The notes: generated by a model from the letters alone, not told the origin. A stretch of 35,385 nucleotides of DNA from Flemingiibacterium sp045578725 (GCA_045578725.1 JAZNKS010000107.1:1-35385), one strand, 5' to 3'; positions 21,640 through 31,643 are shown, counted from the stretch's first letter. Program-made: numbers and translations.

Positions 21640-24404
21640 ACAACGCTCCTTCTCTCCCGCGCCTTCGCACCGTGAAGCACATCTGGCTGGCCGCAGTGCT
21701 CCCCATGGCCGTTATGGCGCTCATTTATCTTGCCATGGAGGTATGGCCCTTCGGCAAGGGCTCCGTCCTTGTCCTTGATCTCAACGGTCAGTATGTCTAT
21801 TATTTCGAGGCCCTCCGCGATATTCTCCGCGGTGAGCAGGGCTTTTTATACTCGTTTGAGCGCGCGCTCGGCGGCGAATTTCTCGGCATCATCGCCTATT
21901 ATCTCGCCAGCCCCTTCTCCTTCATCGTCGCCCTCTTTCCCGAGGGAATGATCACCGAATCCCTCTACTGGATTCTCCTTCTCAAGTGCGGTCTGTCCGG
22001 CTTCAATATGTGCTATTATCTGCACGCCTCTCATCCGACCCGGCCGCTGAATGAGGTTCTGTTTGCAATGATGTACGCGCTGTCCTCGTATGCCATCGTC
22101 CAGCAGCACAACACCATGTGGATTGACTGCCTGCTCTTCTTCCCGCTGATTCTGCTGGGTGTGGAGCGGCTGATCAAATACGGCAAAACCACGCTCTATA
22201 CCCTGACTTTGGCCGCCGCTGTCTTCTCCAACTATTACATCGGCTATATGGTCTGCATCGGCGTGGCCGCGTACTTCTTCTTCTATTATTTCGTCTGCAC
22301 GCCCGAGGAGCGCAATCCGCTCGGTGAGCGCAAGCATTTTCCAAGCACCTTCATCCGGATGGTCTGCTTCTCCCTGCTCGGTGTCGGCATGGCGGCCTCC
22401 ATCATTCTGCCCGCTTATCATTCGCTCAGCTTCGGCAAGAATACCTTCTCCAAGCCCAATTTCGACTTTGTCCAGCGCTTCGATTTTCTCGATATGCTGA
22501 CCAAGATGTATCCCTCCTCCTACGATACCGTCCGTCCGGAAGGGCTCCCCTTCCTCTACTGCGGTACGCTGGTGCTGATTCTTCTGCCGGTCTTCTTCAT
22601 TGCCTCGTCGGTTTCCCTCCGCAAGCGGATCGGATACGGCGCGATGATGCTCTTCTTCATCTTCAGCTTCAACGGCTCGACGATCGACCTGATCTGGCAC
22701 GGCTTCCAGCGCCCCAACTGGCTGAACTACCGCTACAGCTTCATGCTCTGCTTCATCATGGTGGTCGCCGCTTATCTCATTTTCGAGCATATCGATCAGC
22801 TGAATTTCAAGCTGCTGGCCGGCTCCGGTGTCGGTGCGATCCTGCTGCTCTTTATCATGCAGAAATTCGAATACGAGAATCTGCCCGATATTTTCTGTGT
22901 CTGGTTCACCATTCTGCTGGTGGCCGCCCATCTGATTCTGCTTGGCGGATGGCGGCGGCGCTGGCTGGACGGCGCCATTTCCACCGTCATGGTGGTCTTC
23001 CTCATGCTGGAGCTTTTCTGCAACGGTCTTTCCGAGGTTGTTTCGCTGGATGAGGATGTCAGCTATTCCAGCCGCACCTCCTATGTCAACTTCATGAACA
23101 AGTGGGAGCCGATTATCGATGAGGTCACCTCGGCCGACAATTCCTTCTACCGTGCCGAAAAGACCGAGCACCGCAAAACCAATGACAACTTCACGCTGAA
23201 CATCAAGGGCCTGTCAAATTCCACCTCCACGCTCAACGCCAGGCAGATCGATTTTCTGCAGCGGCTCGGCTATTCGTCCAAATCCCATTGGTCGAAATAT
23301 CTCGGCGGCACGCCCGTCTCGGACAGCCTGCTGGGCGTGAAATACCTTTTCACCCTCCAGGAGAAGGAGATGAACGCGGTATACGGCGATCCCATTTCGA
23401 CGGACGAAACCAACGAAACCGCCGCTTACCGGAATGACTATGCCCTTTCGCTGGGCTATATGATCAGCGAAGCCGCCTCCGAGTTCGATATGGAGGACTA
23501 CGATTCGCCTTTCGAGCTGATGAACGATCTCGTCACCGATATGCTCGGAAGCGAGGAAGACATCGAGCTGTTCAAGGCCTACAAGAAGCTGAAGCCGGAG
23601 ACCGAGAATCTGGAGATCTCCTATGCAACCGGTCACCGCAAATACACCAAAATCAAGGAAACCTACGCCGGACGGGTGATCTTCACCTTCACGCCGGTCA
23701 ATGACCGCGAGATCTTCGTCTATTTCCCCAGCGAATTCAAGCGGGATGCTACGCTGAAGGTCAACGGCGAGGAGATTTCCGAATACTTCACCAATGAAAC
23801 CTGCCGCATCGTATCCATCGGCCGCCAGCCTGCAGGCGAAGAGCTGATTGTTTCGCTGAATCTGGACAAGACCGATCTGTATGTCGGTACCGGTGTCGAT
23901 TATTTCTGGTATCTCGACGAGGAGCTTTTCAGGGAAACCATGACGAAGCTGCAGGAAGGCAATTACCGCATCGATTCCCACAGCGACTCCGCCTTTGACG
24001 GCAGCATCACCGTTCACGAGGACCGTACCCTCTTCCTCATGACCGTTCCGTTTGACGAGGACTGGAAGATCCTCTGCGACGGCGAACCGGTGGAAACCTT
24101 TGAGGTTCTGGACTGTCTGACTGCCGCCGTTCTGACACCGGGCGAGCACACCCTCAGCCTGCGCTATCAGCCCCGCTATTTTTATGCGGGCGTCGCCATC
24201 TCCGCCGCCTCCATCCTCATTTTCATTGCCGCAACCCTTCTGATCCGGCTCTGGTATAAGAAAAAATCTGCCGGGGCAGCCGACATTTCCGAAGAATCTC
24301 CCGCCGGGGAGCGGCCGGCGGAAGAAACCGTCAATCCGCCCGAACCGGAGGAGAGCGCTCCCTCCGACATTTCCGCCACATCACAGGAGTCCGCCGAATC
24401 ATGA
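21636..24404 (+). CDS. YfhO-family membrane glycosyltransferase-like protein
   Basis: 922-residue protein with a dozen or so membrane helices over about the first 470 residues. A large extracytoplasmic domain (about 480-850) follows, then one more helix (about 858-880) and a Glu/Pro-rich cytoplasmic tail. The GT-C-like N-terminal segment VLDLNGQYVYYFEALRDILR, with an aspartate in the first external loop, and the FERALGGE motif are typical of YfhO. In Bacillus subtilis, YfhO is needed to transfer N-acetylglucosamine onto lipoteichoic acid together with CsbB and GtcA; a similar polymer-decorating role is plausible here, but the lipid-linked sugar partner genes are not in view. It is coupled to the genes on both sides by ATGA overlaps. 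Confidence 0.87.
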   Translation: MNNAPSLPRLRTVKHIWLAAVLPMAVMALIYLAMEVWPFGKGSVLVLDLNGQYVYYFEALRDILRGEQGFLYSFERALGGEFLGIIAYYLASPFSFIVALFPEGMITESLYWILLLKCGLSGFNMCYYLHASHPTRPLNEVLFAMMYALSSYAIVQQHNTMWIDCLLFFPLILLGVERLIKYGKTTLYTLTLAAAVFSNYYIGYMVCIGVAAYFFFYYFVCTPEERNPLGERKHFPSTFIRMVCFSLLGVGMAASIILPAYHSLSFGKNTFSKPNFDFVQRFDFLDMLTKMYPSSYDTVRPEGLPFLYCGTLVLILLPVFFIASSVSLRKRIGYGAMMLFFIFSFNGSTIDLIWHGFQRPNWLNYRYSFMLCFIMVVAAYLIFEHIDQLNFKLLAGSGVGAILLLFIMQKFEYENLPDIFCVWFTILLVAAHLILLGGWRRRWLDGAISTVMVVFLMLELFCNGLSEVVSLDEDVSYSSRTSYVNFMNKWEPIIDEVTSADNSFYRAEKTEHRKTNDNFTLNIKGLSNSTSTLNARQIDFLQRLGYSSKSHWSKYLGGTPVSDSLLGVKYLFTLQEKEMNAVYGDPISTDETNETAAYRNDYALSLGYMISEAASEFDMEDYDSPFELMNDLVTDMLGSEEDIELFKAYKKLKPETENLEISYATGHRKYTKIKETYAGRVIFTFTPVNDREIFVYFPSEFKRDATLKVNGEEISEYFTNETCRIVSIGRQPAGEELIVSLNLDKTDLYVGTGVDYFWYLDEELFRETMTKLQEGNYRIDSHSDSAFDGSITVHEDRTLFLMTVPFDEDWKILCDGEPVETFEVLDCLTAAVLTPGEHTLSLRYQPRYFYAGVAISAASILIFIAATLLIRLWYKKKSAGAADISEESPAGERPAEETVNPPEPEESAPSDISATSQESAES

Positions 24405-25780
24405 CCCGATCCGCACATACCCCGTTTCTCATCAAAGACAAAAATTTCTACCGCGTGGTTCTGCGCCTTGCCATCCCGCTGACCCTCCAGAATGTCATGC
24501 AGCTTCTGCTCAACATGATGGATACCGTCATGCTCGGCCGGCTGAGCGAGCGCTCGGAAGCTGTCATCTCCGCGGCCAATCTGGCCAATCAGCCTTATTT
24601 TGTCTATTCGCTCTTCCTGTTCGGCATGGTATCCGGTGCTTCGGTTCTGATCAGCCAGTACTGGGGCAAACATGACACCGATACCATCAACCGGGTTGCC
24701 GGCATTGCCGCCATCGCGGCCTTCGGCATCGGCGGCATCTATGTCACACTCTGCTATCTCTTCACACCGCAGGTCATGGGCCTGTTCACCTCGATCCCCG
24801 AGGTCATCGCGCTTGGTGTCAGGTACCTGCGCATCGTGCTCGCCTCCTATCTCATCGCCTCCATGACGACGCTGCTCTGCGGCGTTCTGCGCTCCACGGA
24901 GCAGGTCATGATACCGCTGCTCACCAATATTACCGCGATTCTGATGAATATCGTTCTCAACTATATTCTGATCTTCGGTAAGTTCGGCGCTCCGGCACTC
25001 GGCATCGAGGGTGCCGCATGGGCCACGCTCATTTCTCGGATTTTCGAGCTTGGCATGGTACTCATCTATGTCATTTTCTGCGAAAAGAAGGTCCGCCTTC
25101 GCCCCGCCAAGATGTTCCGGATTCAGTTGCTGCTGGTCCGCGATTTCATCCGCTACAGCCTGCCGGTCATCTGCAACGAAACCTTCTGGGGTCTTGGCAT
25201 AACCCTGCATTCGGTTGTCATCGGAAATCTGGGCGACATTCCGTATGCCGCCTATTCCGTGGCCAACATTGTGGAGCGGATCGGCCTGCTGGCCGCCATC
25301 GGCTTTGCCAATGCCACCATGATTGTCATCGGCAAGGAAATCGGTGCCGGCCGGAAGGAAAATGCCTATCCCTATGCCAAAACCATGCTGACGCTTTCAG
25401 TCATTCTCGGCATCCTCATGTCCGGCGTTGTGCTTATCATACGCGGCGCGGCCGTCGATCTTTTCAATGTTGCCGATGAAACCAAGGCAGCGGCCCAGAA
25501 CATCATCACGGTCATGTCCTTTGTTATCTTCATCAAGAGCTTCAACACCACCGCCATTGTCGGTGTCATCCGCGGCGGCGGCGATACCGTGACTGCCATG
25601 CTCTGCGATTTTCTCCCCATGTGGATCTTTTCGATTCCGCTCGGCTTTATCACGGCTTATTATTTCAAGCTCCCCGTCTGGTGGGTTTATGCCTGCCTGA
25701 TGAGCGACGAGGTTCTGAAAATGTCCTTCTGCCTTCTGCGTATCCGGAGCCGGAAATGGATCCGGAATGTCACCCGCTGA
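24401..25780 (+). CDS. MATE family efflux transporter
   Basis: 459-residue integral membrane protein with about twelve helices in two homologous halves, typical of multidrug and toxic compound extrusion transporters, which export organic cations using sodium or protons. Family traits are the opening LRLAIPLTLQNVMQLLLNMM, the DTVMLGRL motif, and the matching second-half segment around VVIGNLGDIPYAAYSVAN. The substrate cannot be read from sequence, and some MATE-like proteins are polysaccharide or lipid flippases, so a role linked to the neighbouring YfhO is possible. ATGA overlap with YfhO; no separate promoter. Confidence 0.92.
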   Translation: MTRSAHTPFLIKDKNFYRVVLRLAIPLTLQNVMQLLLNMMDTVMLGRLSERSEAVISAANLANQPYFVYSLFLFGMVSGASVLISQYWGKHDTDTINRVAGIAAIAAFGIGGIYVTLCYLFTPQVMGLFTSIPEVIALGVRYLRIVLASYLIASMTTLLCGVLRSTEQVMIPLLTNITAILMNIVLNYILIFGKFGAPALGIEGAAWATLISRIFELGMVLIYVIFCEKKVRLRPAKMFRIQLLLVRDFIRYSLPVICNETFWGLGITLHSVVIGNLGDIPYAAYSVANIVERIGLLAAIGFANATMIVIGKEIGAGRKENAYPYAKTMLTLSVILGILMSGVVLIIRGAAVDLFNVADETKAAAQNIITVMSFVIFIKSFNTTAIVGVIRGGGDTVTAMLCDFLPMWIFSIPLGFITAYYFKLPVWWVYACLMSDEVLKMSFCLLRIRSRKWIRNVTR

Positions 25781-25784
25781 TGCC

Positions 25785-26702
25785 ATGCAGATCACCGTTG
25801 ACAGCCGCTTTGACGGCCGCACCGTCAAGGATTGGCTCTATCAGAACGGCATCTCCCGTACGCTGATTACCCGGCTGAAGAAGCGCGAGGACGGCATCCG
25901 GCTCAATGGATGCCATGCCACCGTGCGGGCGATTCTGCACACCGGCGATACCCTCACGCTGGCCGATGATGACCGCGCCGAGGATGAAAATGAATTTCTC
26001 ACGCCGACTCCCATGCCGCTTGACATCCTGTACGAGGATGAAGACTGCATGGCACTCAACAAGCCGGCCGGGATGCCGACCCATCCCTCTCACGATCACC
26101 GGACGGATACCCTTGCAAACGGTCTCTGTGCGCTGTTCGCCGACCGGGGAATCCCCTTTGTCTTCCGCGCCGTGAACCGGCTCGACCGCGATACCAGCGG
26201 CGTTGTACTGATTGCCAAAAGTCAGGCCTCTGCCGCCCGCCTGTCCGCTCTCATGAAAGCCGGACAAATTCAGAAAACCTATCTTGCCGTGCTGAACGGC
26301 TGTCCCGATCCGCCCGCCGGACGGATCGATGCTCCCATACGCCGCAAGCCATACAGCACCATGCTCCGCGAGGTCTGTGCCCCAAAAGATGGGCAGGATG
26401 CCCTCACCGAATACCGCACAGCTGCCGCTTCGCCGCTCGGTGCCATCGTGCTGGCCGAGCCGATCACCGGGCGTACCCATCAGCTCCGGGTTCATTTTGC
26501 GCACATCGGATGCCCGATCGCAGGCGACGGCCTTTACGGAAGCGCCGAATCGGACCCGACTATACCGGATCGGGCGATTTCCCGGCAGGCCCTGCACGCT
26601 CTGTCGCTGAAAATCGGCGAGCGGACGATCCGCGCTCCGCTGCCTGCGGATATTCTCGCCGCGGCGAGAACAATCGATCAAACCTTTGAAAGGAACGGAT
26701 GA
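25785..26702 (+). CDS. RluA-family pseudouridine synthase
   Basis: 305-residue RNA pseudouridine synthase of the RluA/RluC/RluD group. An S4-like RNA-binding region occupies about 10-60 (RTLITRLKKREDGIRLNG), and the catalytic domain carries D134 in the motif NRLDRDTSG. Other family blocks are LNKPAGMPTHPS and GRTHQLRVHFAHIGCPIAGD. It probably modifies 23S rRNA, but the target uridine cannot be told. I favour the ATG at 25785, four bases past the MATE stop, because homologs begin with M-x-I-T-V; an in-frame ATG at 25767 would add six residues and overlap the MATE gene. Neither has a clear Shine-Dalgarno, so translation is probably coupled. Confidence 0.9.
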   Translation: MQITVDSRFDGRTVKDWLYQNGISRTLITRLKKREDGIRLNGCHATVRAILHTGDTLTLADDDRAEDENEFLTPTPMPLDILYEDEDCMALNKPAGMPTHPSHDHRTDTLANGLCALFADRGIPFVFRAVNRLDRDTSGVVLIAKSQASAARLSALMKAGQIQKTYLAVLNGCPDPPAGRIDAPIRRKPYSTMLREVCAPKDGQDALTEYRTAAASPLGAIVLAEPITGRTHQLRVHFAHIGCPIAGDGLYGSAESDPTIPDRAISRQALHALSLKIGERTIRAPLPADILAAARTIDQTFERNG

Positions 26703-27823
26703 CACACCCGATTATGGAAAAGATAAAAAATGCAGTCCGGCGGTATATCCCGCTTCCGGCCGGAATCCTGTTTTTGCTGGCGCCCATCGCGGGAATCATC
26801 CTGCTGGCAAGCGAGCTGTCCGTCCCGTTCTCCGACTGGTTCAATCGGACGGTCGGTGCCTTCATACGCGGCTTTATGGCCACGCTGACCTCCCTGCCGC
26901 CCTTTTCGGTGGCAGAGGGACTGATTCTGTTCATCCCGGTGCTCTTCGTGGTTCTGATTGTCTGCTGTCACCATGCTGTTTCGCGCAGCATCACAGCCGG
27001 TGTGCGCTTTCTCGCCTCAGTTGCATCGGTGCTGTGTCTGATGTTCTTCCTCTTTGTCACTACGACCTCCGTTGCCTACAACGGCTCGCCGCTTGCCGAC
27101 AAGCTCGGTTTGACCCGCCGCGATGTTTCCGCCGATGAGCTCCGCACAGCCGCAGAGTACATGATTGACAGGATGGACGAAACGCTCTCCCAGGTACAGT
27201 TCCGCTACGGGGATGCCTCCGTCATGCCCTATTCGCTCTCCGAGATGAATAAAAAGCTGCTGGATGCCTATGCAGCTGCCTCGGACAAATACGGCTTCAT
27301 CCCGCATTTTCCCTCCCGCATCAAGCCGGTCTGCCTGTCCGAGCCGATGACTTACACCCATATCTCCGGAATGTACACCTTCTACACCGGCGAGGCCAAT
27401 CTCAACATCCATTTTCCGGATTTCAATCTGCCCTACACGGCCGCGCACGAGCTCTCGCATCAGCGCGGGATTCTGCCGGAAAACGAAGCCAATTTCATGG
27501 CCTTTCTGGTCTGCATTGAATCCGAGGATCCTTATATCCGCTACAGCGCCTATCTGAACATCTACCAGTATCTGAACAATGCTCTGTACAGCGCCGACTA
27601 CGATCAGTTTGCTGCGGTTTACCGGAAGCTTGATAACCGCGTTATCGGCGAGCTCCGGGCCTACAGCACCTTTTTCAACCGGTACCGCGACAGCGTTGCC
27701 GCCGATGTCAGCGACAAGCTCAATGACACCTATCTGAAGGCGCAGGGTCAGACTGCCGGCACCAAGAGCTACGGCATGGTGGTCGATCTGGCCGTAGCCT
27801 ATGTTCTGAACGAAATCGGCTGA
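26699..27823 (+). CDS. DUF3810 family membrane protein with HExxH motif
   Basis: 374-residue protein with three N-terminal membrane helices (about 20-38, 73-92 and 105-123) and a soluble domain, probably extracytoplasmic. The soluble domain carries H250-E-L-S-H254 followed by ILPENEANF with glutamates at 261 and 263, a gluzincin-like arrangement. The family is DUF3810, whose members look like zinc metallopeptidases but whose substrates I do not know. The preceding segment MYTFYTGEANLNIHFPDFNL is also family-typical. The ATG overlaps the pseudouridine synthase stop by four bases. Its location just upstream of a wall-associated deacetylase and WalRKHI suggests an envelope role. Confidence 0.85.
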   Translation: MTHPIMEKIKNAVRRYIPLPAGILFLLAPIAGIILLASELSVPFSDWFNRTVGAFIRGFMATLTSLPPFSVAEGLILFIPVLFVVLIVCCHHAVSRSITAGVRFLASVASVLCLMFFLFVTTTSVAYNGSPLADKLGLTRRDVSADELRTAAEYMIDRMDETLSQVQFRYGDASVMPYSLSEMNKKLLDAYAAASDKYGFIPHFPSRIKPVCLSEPMTYTHISGMYTFYTGEANLNIHFPDFNLPYTAAHELSHQRGILPENEANFMAFLVCIESEDPYIRYSAYLNIYQYLNNALYSADYDQFAAVYRKLDNRVIGELRAYSTFFNRYRDSVAADVSDKLNDTYLKAQGQTAGTKSYGMVVDLAVAYVLNEIG

Positions 27824-27856
27824 TCCGCCGTCTTTTCCGCGAAAGGAGGTTTTTCC

Positions 27857-29077
27857 ATGCATCCGGCTTCACCAAAGCAGGTACGGGTGATATCCGCAGT
27901 TATCTGCCTCTGTCTCATGCTCGGCATCGTCTTTGCCGCCCGCATCCGTCTGGAGAGTGTATCTCCCGCGTCTCTGCTCTACTTCAACGACCGCCCATGG
28001 TCATGGGAGGACCGTTATCCGCTCGTCAAGACCGTCAACAACTACCTCATCCCTATCAGCCTGCTCGCCCAGCTTCCGAATGTGACGGTACGCTCCAACA
28101 CCAGCTTCAAAACCGTTCTCATCCAGCATGGGGAGTATTATCTTTCCTTCAACACGGAGAGCAAATTTGCCATCAACCAGAATTATGAATACGGCTATCA
28201 GCCTCTGCGCGATTACTACGGTGAATGGTATCTGCCCGTCGAAATCTGCTCCCAGCTGAACATCGGCTACGAGATTCTCGTCAGCGAGCATACCGGTGAA
28301 ACGGCCATCCGTGTCTGCGACGGCAGTCAGCAGAAGACCTTCGAAGCGCTGCTCACCGCAAAGAATCCCGCTTTTCTTGCTGTTCCTCCCCCCGATACCA
28401 CCCTTCCGCCCGATACAACACCGCCCGATACAACCGTACCGCCGCCCGTCATCACCGATCCGCCGGTTGCCGAGCTCGGCGAGCGCACGATTTATCTGAC
28501 CTTTGAGGATGCCCCCGGGCCCTATACAGGAGAGATTCTGGATGTCCTTTCAAAGTACCGGGTAAAGGCGACCTTCTTCATCATCGGCTCGGACATCGTC
28601 GAAAATCTGCCGCTTCTCTCGCGGATTTTAGCCGAAGGACATACCCTCGCCCTCCATACGATGGAGCATGACGGTGCCCTGCTCGGCGACACAGCCCTCA
28701 TTCTGGCCGATATGGAAAAACAGAATGCGCTGTTTGAGGATACCCTCCGGTTCCGATCCCGCATCTGGCGCGCTCCCGAAGGCTCCGCCCTTCTGCCTGC
28801 GCTGGATGAAGCCGCCGCGCAGACAATCCGCGAGGCCGGCTATTTCATCTGGGATTGGAATGTCGACATTCTCCCGACCCGGAGTGCGGCCCGGCAGGCC
28901 AATGATGCCATTGACGGCATCTGGGATAACGAAACCGCCATCCTCCGCCTCCGCGAAAACAAGTATACAGCCGCCGCGCTGACCCGGATTCTGGACTTCA
29001 TTTCCGCCAACCAATCCGTCTGCGAAGTCCGCACCGTATCGCCGGCTCAGCAGGAATACAACAAGATTCCATCTTAA
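27857..29077 (+). CDS. Membrane-anchored polysaccharide deacetylase-like protein with variant active site
   Basis: 406-residue extracytoplasmic protein: an N-terminal signal anchor (about 9-28), a beta-rich domain at about 40-165 resembling the copper amine oxidase-like N-terminal repeat found on clostridial envelope proteins, a Pro/Thr/Asp linker with repeated PPDTT (about 177-203), and a NodB homology domain from about 210. In the NodB domain the first motif reads T-F-E217-D218-A-P instead of T-F-D-D-G-P: the usual base aspartate is glutamate while the metal aspartate is kept. The second motif is H267-T-M-E-H271. It may deacetylate peptidoglycan or a wall polymer, or be a weakened enzyme. 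AAAGGAGG at 27842-27849 supports the start. walR follows 18 bases after the stop. Confidence 0.83.
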   Translation: MHPASPKQVRVISAVICLCLMLGIVFAARIRLESVSPASLLYFNDRPWSWEDRYPLVKTVNNYLIPISLLAQLPNVTVRSNTSFKTVLIQHGEYYLSFNTESKFAINQNYEYGYQPLRDYYGEWYLPVEICSQLNIGYEILVSEHTGETAIRVCDGSQQKTFEALLTAKNPAFLAVPPPDTTLPPDTTPPDTTVPPPVITDPPVAELGERTIYLTFEDAPGPYTGEILDVLSKYRVKATFFIIGSDIVENLPLLSRILAEGHTLALHTMEHDGALLGDTALILADMEKQNALFEDTLRFRSRIWRAPEGSALLPALDEAAAQTIREAGYFIWDWNVDILPTRSAARQANDAIDGIWDNETAILRLRENKYTAAALTRILDFISANQSVCEVRTVSPAQQEYNKIPS

Positions 29078-29095
29078 CGCCGAAAGGATTCTGCC

Positions 29096-29806
29096 ATGTC
29101 TGAACAAACGACCAAAAAACGTGTCCTCGTGGTCGAGGATGAAAAAAACATCGCCATGCTGCTGGCATACAATCTGATGCAGAACGGCTATCTGTGCGAA
29201 GTGGCATATGACGGCGAGGAGGGCCTCAAGAAGGCGCTCACCGGCACCTTTGATCTGATTCTGCTGGACCTGATGCTCCCGAAGATGGACGGCTTCGAGG
29301 TCTGCCGCCGGGTCCGCCAGAAGCTGGCCACCCCCATTATCATCGCTACCGCCCGCGTGGAGGAGGTTGACAAGGTAATGGGTCTTGACATCGGCGCCGA
29401 CGATTATGTCACCAAGCCCTTCCCGATGAACGAGCTGATGGCCCGGATCAAAGCCAACATCCGCCGCTCCTCCAACGAGGTGGTCGCTGCCCCTGCAAAG
29501 GAGGATACCGTCATCACCCTGCGCGGCCTTCAGATTGACACCGTCCGCTACTCGGTCACCCGGGACGGCAATGTTCTGGAGCTGACCAAGAAAGAATACG
29601 AGCTTCTGACCTTTATGACCCGCAATGCCGGCACGGTCTATACCCGCGAGCAGCTGCTGGAGGAGGTCTGGGGGTACGGCGGTTATTACGGCGATACCTC
29701 CTCGGTCGATGTCACCGTCAGCCGGCTCCGCGCCAAGCTGGAACGGGATGCCGGCAAGCCGGAGTATCTGTTCACCAAGCGCGGTATGGGCTATGTCATC
29801 CGGTAA
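29096..29806 (+). CDS. walR: WalR-type response regulator (OmpR/PhoB family)
   Basis: 236-residue regulator. The receiver domain (about 8-120) has the acidic pair E14-D15, phosphorylated D58 in LILLDLMLP, switch T85 and K107 in YVTKPF. The winged-helix DNA-binding domain (about 138-236) ends in the family-typical TKRGMGYVIR. Together with the adjacent kinase and both YycH and YycI genes, this identifies the essential wall-homeostasis regulator WalR (YycF) rather than PhoP, which it resembles. In Bacillus WalR binds TGTWAH-N5-TGTWAH and controls autolysins and wall genes. A matching site lies upstream of murA in this window. walK begins three bases after the stop. Confidence 0.88.
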   Translation: MSEQTTKKRVLVVEDEKNIAMLLAYNLMQNGYLCEVAYDGEEGLKKALTGTFDLILLDLMLPKMDGFEVCRRVRQKLATPIIIATARVEEVDKVMGLDIGADDYVTKPFPMNELMARIKANIRRSSNEVVAAPAKEDTVITLRGLQIDTVRYSVTRDGNVLELTKKEYELLTFMTRNAGTVYTREQLLEEVWGYGGYYGDTSSVDVTVSRLRAKLERDAGKPEYLFTKRGMGYVIR

Positions 29807-29809
29807 GCC

Positions 29810-31627
29810 ATGTACAATAGCCTTTATTTCAAGATCATTCTGATTCTGGTCATCTTCATGATCACGGTCATGTGCGTCATCGGAACCGTCCTGATCAACA
29901 GTGTCAACAGCTTCTATATGGACAACTTTGAGGCGGAAATGAAAGAAAGCTTCGAAGGCAGCAGCACGCTGATCGGGGAACTTCAAAGCGCCTTGTCAGG
30001 CGAGCGCTTCTGGGATGAACAGAACCGGATCCTTGCCTCCTACAGCGGCGTTCTCGGCATTGACGATTACCGGAACTACTACATTCTGGACGAAGACGGT
30101 GCCTTTCTCAACGGCTCGGATGAAACGCTCGGGCGCAAGCTTCCCAAGACCGCCAATCTGATGTCCGCCATGCGCGGCAAACCGGACAATACCCAGCCGC
30201 TCGGCGCGGAATTCGCCGACTGGGCCGTCCGCCTCGAAAATGGGAACACCTGCATCATCTATGTCAAGGATTCCATGGATGAGATGCAGGAATTCACCTG
30301 GATGCTGTTCTCCATCATCCTTCAGGCGCTGATGTTCGGTCTGATCTTTGCCATTGTCCTGGCCTTCTTCCTCTCCCGCGCCATCACCGCTCCGATCCAG
30401 AGTCTGACCCGCGGTGCCAAGCTGATCGCCGCCGGTGAATTCTCGCAGGAGCTGGATGTCCATTCCCGTGACGAAATCGGCACGCTGACCGACACCTTCA
30501 ACGATATGAAGGCAACGCTGAAGAGCACGCTGGAGGAAGTTTCCGGCGAGCATCAGAAGCTGGAAACCATTTTCACCTATCTGCATGATGGCGTTATCGC
30601 CTTTACCGATGACGGCCGCGTGCTCCACATCAACGAAAGTGTCCGCGCCCTCTTCGGTCCGGCCTGCGAGGAGGAGAGCTTCACTTATCCCTATTTTCTC
30701 TCCCTGCTGGGAATCGAGGAGCATCCGGAGCCCAACCGCTCCGGCATCGACCGGGTCGAATATGTTGACCGCGATGACGGTGATGCGGGAAGCGTCAGCG
30801 AGGTCATGTTCAACAGCCGCGTACTGGATGTCAGCTTCGGCAACATCCGCTATACCGAGAACAACGCGCCGCATGACGGCGTACTGGCCGTTCTCCACGA
30901 TGTGACCGGCCGCTATGAGCTGGACAAATCCCGCCGCGAATTCGTGGCCAATGTATCCCATGAGATGCGCACCCCGCTGACCAGCATCAAGGGTGCCTGC
31001 GAAACGATCCTCGGCAGTACCGATATGCCGGAGGATACCCGCCAGTTCTTCCTGCAGATGGCGGTGGACGAATGCGACCGCATGACGCGCATCGTGTCCG
31101 ATCTGCTGGTGCTCTCGCGGCTTGACAATAAGCGCACGCAATGGACAATCAGCCGCTTCAGTGCCGATGCGGCTCTCCGCCACCTTATCGAGGTCATGCG
31201 CGTGGATGCCGAGTCGCACAATCACACGCTGGTTTATGCTCCGCGCGGCACGCTCCCCGAAATCACGGCGGACAAGGAACGCATTGAGCAGGTTCTGATC
31301 AACATCCTGTCCAATGCCATCAAGTATACCCCCGACGGCGGACGGATTCAGCTCTCGGCCGCCGCCTCGCAAAGCCTGATCGAAATCCGTGTTTCCGATA
31401 ACGGCATCGGTATACCGTCCGATGATCTGCCGCATCTGTTCGAGCGCTTCTATCGGGTCGAAAAATCCCGTACCAGCGAAACCGGCGGTACCGGTCTGGG
31501 TCTTGCCATTGCGAAGGAAATCGTAGAGGCACACGGCGGTGCCATCGGCATCGAAAGCACGCCGGGAGCCGGAACCACAGTCATTCTTCGTCTGCCGCTG
31601 GAAACCCGCCTGAAAACCGTATCCTGA
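29810..31627 (+). CDS. walK: WalK-type sensor histidine kinase
   Basis: 605-residue kinase. Helix 1 (about 8-29), an extracytoplasmic sensing loop (30-162), helix 2 (about 163-189), HAMP (about 190-243), a PAS domain (about 250-365), then HisKA with H384 in NVSHEMRTPL and HATPase_c with N502 in SNAIKY, DNGIG at 530-534 and GGTGLGLA at 559-566. This is the standard WalK (YycG) layout. It should autophosphorylate and pass phosphate to WalR in response to wall or lipid II status. The start lies three bases after walR. walH and walI follow and in Bacillus modulate the kinase through membrane helices. Confidence 0.92.
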   Translation: MYNSLYFKIILILVIFMITVMCVIGTVLINSVNSFYMDNFEAEMKESFEGSSTLIGELQSALSGERFWDEQNRILASYSGVLGIDDYRNYYILDEDGAFLNGSDETLGRKLPKTANLMSAMRGKPDNTQPLGAEFADWAVRLENGNTCIIYVKDSMDEMQEFTWMLFSIILQALMFGLIFAIVLAFFLSRAITAPIQSLTRGAKLIAAGEFSQELDVHSRDEIGTLTDTFNDMKATLKSTLEEVSGEHQKLETIFTYLHDGVIAFTDDGRVLHINESVRALFGPACEEESFTYPYFLSLLGIEEHPEPNRSGIDRVEYVDRDDGDAGSVSEVMFNSRVLDVSFGNIRYTENNAPHDGVLAVLHDVTGRYELDKSRREFVANVSHEMRTPLTSIKGACETILGSTDMPEDTRQFFLQMAVDECDRMTRIVSDLLVLSRLDNKRTQWTISRFSADAALRHLIEVMRVDAESHNHTLVYAPRGTLPEITADKERIEQVLINILSNAIKYTPDGGRIQLSAAASQSLIEIRVSDNGIGIPSDDLPHLFERFYRVEKSRTSETGGTGLGLAIAKEIVEAHGGAIGIESTPGAGTTVILRLPLETRLKTVS

Positions 31628-31643
31628 AGATAAGGAGGTTCAC

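Noticed and set aside
29096..31627. The two-component pair as PhoPR
   Set aside because: The kinase and regulator are similar in both systems, but YycH- and YycI-type genes follow directly, which marks WalRK.
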